From the NCBI GenBank assembly GCA_964598225.1, contig CAZRBG010000034.1:1-64000 (forward strand): 64,000 bases of DNA, in the 5' to 3' direction. Shown piece by piece: positions 62,073-64,000 of this stretch. The DNA is from SG8-4 sp964598225 (lineage in GTDB: Bacteria > Planctomycetota > Phycisphaerae > Sedimentisphaerales > Anaerobacaceae). Numbering within the stretch: position 1 is the first letter of the stretch; the number at the start of each line of letters is the position of its first letter. The notes below the pieces were generated by a model, which was not told where the DNA came from, searched no databases, and worked only from the letters and a program-made list of their open reading frames with translations. The position numbers were made by a program, and so were the translations under genes.

Positions 62073-63548
62073 TCACTTACTATTCGAGTATACTTGCCGC
62101 CCGTGTTCGTCGTAAAAAGTGTACGTTGCCTGTGCAGTCGAACCGGTCGGTGCGACGGTTACCAGCAGGAAACCGCCGGATGGTTCGCCGTTGAGCTTGC
62201 AGTAGAACTGCTTGATTTTGCCTTCGGGATCGGTCGAGCTCGGAGAGCCGGCTTTGACGCCGAAACGCGAGTTGGCGTCAACGAGAGCGCCGCAGGAGAA
62301 TTCCTCGAAGCCGGAAGGATGCTTTGCGTGATATTGCCAATGGCGGTCGCCGCACAGGATGTAGAAGTTCTTGTCGAGAAAGCCGTTTTGCCCGAGCCAG
62401 TCGAAGAATTCCCGGCCTTCGTGCCGGAAGCCGTTGATGTTGCAATGGCTGTCCCTCTTTCCTCTGCCGTCCGGGCCGACCAGCGGCGTCGGCGAGATGA
62501 GTATCTTGAACGTCGCGTCGCTGGCGAGTAGTGTTTCCTTGAGCCAGCGTTTCTGGTTCACACCCCAGATGGTCTTGCCGGGGCCGTCGTCCATGCGATT
62601 CGGGTTGCGGTAGAGCCTTCCCTCGACGAGCCATATCTGCAAGTCGCGGCTGACGCGAAACGTGCCGTATGTCAGCGCCGCCGGATCCTGCGGATCGACG
62701 ACGGGCAGTTGCTCGCGGAAATTGCGGGCGCCCATCTCCGGCGTGGGCATCCTGTCGCCCGTGTTGTCGCAATCGTTGTAACGATAATCGTGGTCGTCAA
62801 CCTCCCAGTATGTCGGGACATTTGCGAACAGCTCCACGTATCGCGGCTGAACAAACTGCTCGTGATATTTGCGGCGCATCTCTGCTTCGGTCTTTGCCCG
62901 GTCGGACCAGGTAAGCCCCGTCCATCTGTCGCCTTTTCGATTCTGCGCAGGATGATCGAAGTAGACGTTATCGCCCGTGCCGATAAAGAAGTCGGGTTCG
63001 AGCTTGCGGATAGCTTCGAGTGCCGGGTAGCCGAGGTGCTTGTCGGCGCCCTTGTAGGCGCGTTTGGGGTTGTAGGGGCCTTCGTGGAAGAAGAAATAAT
63101 TCATGCCGGTTACGACGATGAACTTGGTTTGCCGGACGGTGTTCCCGCCGCCGAGAGTTCTGAACGAACACGTCCGGCCGGTCGAGATGTCGCGGCGATT
63201 CGGGCCGTACAGCAGGCGATAATAGTATTTCGTTGCCGGTTCGAGGCCGGCGACTTTGACTTTGACGATGTAATCGTGTTCGGGTGATGCCTCGATCCAG
63301 CGAGTCTTGCGAGAATTTGTGAACTGCGGATCGATCGCCAGCTCGAATTGAGCAATACCGGGGCAGCCGGGCAGATCGCCGTCAATCAGTTTACTTCCTT
63401 TGGTGAGTCTGGATTGAAGGATCACGCTGTTTTCCGTAACTCGTCCGGCCATTTCCCCCTGGCCGTGATCCGGCGTCGGAACCGCGCCGGCCTGCAAATT
63501 GGCGAACAGGCAAATAAGGATGCAGACTATGACAGGCAAGTGTTTCAT
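62073..63548 (-). CDS. PhoD-like alkaline phosphatase, exported
   Basis: 491 residues. Signal peptide MKHLPVIVCILICLFANLQA. An N-terminal purple-acid-phosphatase-like beta domain (about 25-115) contains GRVTENSVILQSRLTKGS. The PhoD phosphatase domain follows with FFIGTGDNVYFDHP (GD), WEVDDHDYRYNDCD (D-D-H-D), SPTPLVGPDG and ILCGDRHWQYH (GDRH). It hydrolyses phosphate esters or diesters with a metal centre outside the cytoplasm. The ATG at 63548 has AAGGAA upstream; the frame is open to 63572. The gap to the next gene is 40 bp, so they may be co-transcribed. Confidence 0.9.
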   Translation of the reverse strand: MKHLPVIVCILICLFANLQAGAVPTPDHGQGEMAGRVTENSVILQSRLTKGSKLIDGDLPGCPGIAQFELAIDPQFTNSRKTRWIEASPEHDYIVKVKVAGLEPATKYYYRLLYGPNRRDISTGRTCSFRTLGGGNTVRQTKFIVVTGMNYFFFHEGPYNPKRAYKGADKHLGYPALEAIRKLEPDFFIGTGDNVYFDHPAQNRKGDRWTGLTWSDRAKTEAEMRRKYHEQFVQPRYVELFANVPTYWEVDDHDYRYNDCDNTGDRMPTPEMGARNFREQLPVVDPQDPAALTYGTFRVSRDLQIWLVEGRLYRNPNRMDDGPGKTIWGVNQKRWLKETLLASDATFKILISPTPLVGPDGRGKRDSHCNINGFRHEGREFFDWLGQNGFLDKNFYILCGDRHWQYHAKHPSGFEEFSCGALVDANSRFGVKAGSPSSTDPEGKIKQFYCKLNGEPSGGFLLVTVAPTGSTAQATYTFYDEHGRQVYSNSK

Positions 63549-63588
63549 TATTGGCTTCCTTTCTTTTATCACGATTTGACTTTTGGTT

Positions 63589-64000
63589 CTAATGGCCGCA
63601 TATTCTCAGTACCGTCTCTCGCGCCTCTGTTTCCAGAGGCCCGTCGTAATAGCCGTCGTTGAGGTACTCGGTTACGTATTGTTCGAGGAACTCGCTGATG
63701 CCGCCGAGTCTTTCGTACTGGCTGACGTGGACCAGCTCGTGAACGATCAGCCGTCTGTCCGATCGGGTGGCAGCCTCATCCCGATTGTTGTTTATCGGGA
63801 TGGGGCTGGTTGTTTTCGACTTGATAAATATGCCGTAACCGATTGCAAGTCCTTCCGTATCATCCGTAAAAAAGCCCGCCTGCTGGCCAATCGACAGCAA
63901 CATAGGATTCTCCGGCCAGGGAATCCGGTCAACTACCAGCAGCCGAACCTTTTCCGGAGACGACACAGGGACAAGCCTTGCGTCTTCCAGTTGGGAGCCG
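63589..64000 (-). CDS. Zinc-protease-like protein, truncated by the window edge
   Basis: The C-terminal 136 residues of a longer protein; the frame stays open to the right edge of the window, so the start lies outside. LIVHELVHVSQYERLGGISE contains H-E-x-x-H, as in small metallopeptidases or DUF4157-like domains. The segment ends with ARETVLRICGH. It could be a protease or a non-catalytic relative; the third metal ligand is uncertain (a downstream Glu in TEYLNDGYYDGPLETEA is possible). It lies directly upstream of the PhoD gene on the same strand. Confidence 0.65.
   Translation of the reverse strand, partial: GSQLEDARLVPVSSPEKVRLLVVDRIPWPENPMLLSIGQQAGFFTDDTEGLAIGYGIFIKSKTTSPIPINNNRDEAATRSDRRLIVHELVHVSQYERLGGISEFLEQYVTEYLNDGYYDGPLETEARETVLRICGH

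Overview
The window looks like chromosome of a planctomycete, most likely class Phycisphaerae. This is inferred from gene content: many Tat-exported Gfo/Idh/MocA oxidoreductases, PEP-CTERM proteins ending in a PAPGA/PVPGA-type anchor, a Tat sulfatase, a c-heme/TolB-propeller protein related to the hydrazine synthase alpha region, and PQQ-propeller proteins. No rRNA or ribosomal protein gene is present to settle the taxonomy.

Bases 1-7072 are accessory DNA. An IS110-family transposase sits left of a replication-like module. That module has seven directly repeated iterons and an AT-rich tract, followed by a protein matching archaeal Orc1/Cdc6 initiators along its whole length. A Replication-relaxation family gene is convergent with it, then come a small excisionase-like helix-turn-helix gene and a tyrosine integrase that ends 38 bp before tRNA-Arg(UCG). 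I read this as part of an integrated, formerly self-replicating element. The archaeal-type initiator with its iterons is the most striking thing in the window.

Bases 7.2-12.3 kb hold exported proteins: a small secreted protein, a metallophosphoesterase, a Gfo/Idh/MocA enzyme and a PEP-CTERM protein. Bases 12.3-22.3 kb form a molybdoenzyme island. A two-subunit xanthine dehydrogenase-family hydroxylase on the minus strand is divergent from a plus-strand run. The run is moaA, moaC, a MOSC-like fragment, a second hydroxylase (2Fe-2S and Mo subunits), xdhC, a mocA-like nucleotidyltransferase and a sulfite-oxidase-like Mo protein, so cofactor synthesis, maturation and apo-enzymes lie together.

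Bases 22.4-33.6 kb carry three Gfo/Idh/MocA genes (two are close paralogues in tandem), a SUMF1-fold protein, a gene broken at a 13-G tract, a PEP-CTERM protein, an ABC-F protein and a TPR protein. Bases 33.9-35.8 kb contain a 38-residue cysteine-rich protein, a REP-type Y1 transposase with perfect 20-bp inverted repeats lying beside a disrupted gene, and tRNA-Arg(ACG). Bases 35.9-45.8 kb carry the heme/propeller protein, a tungsten-type aldehyde ferredoxin oxidoreductase with a MoaD-like partner, a NagB/PIG-L fusion, a FixJ-type regulator and S-adenosylhomocysteine hydrolase.

Bases 46-64 kb look like a glycan-processing region: a PQQ-propeller protein, two more Gfo/Idh/MocA enzymes, a ferritin-like protein, a divergent RNase HII-like protein, a Tat sulfatase, an aldo/keto reductase, a GH2 beta-galactosidase, a hemerythrin/DUF438 protein, a PhoD-type phosphatase and a truncated zinc-protease-like gene at the edge. 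Small palindromic repeats of at least three families lie between genes and in two cases supply the last codons and stop of the neighbouring gene.
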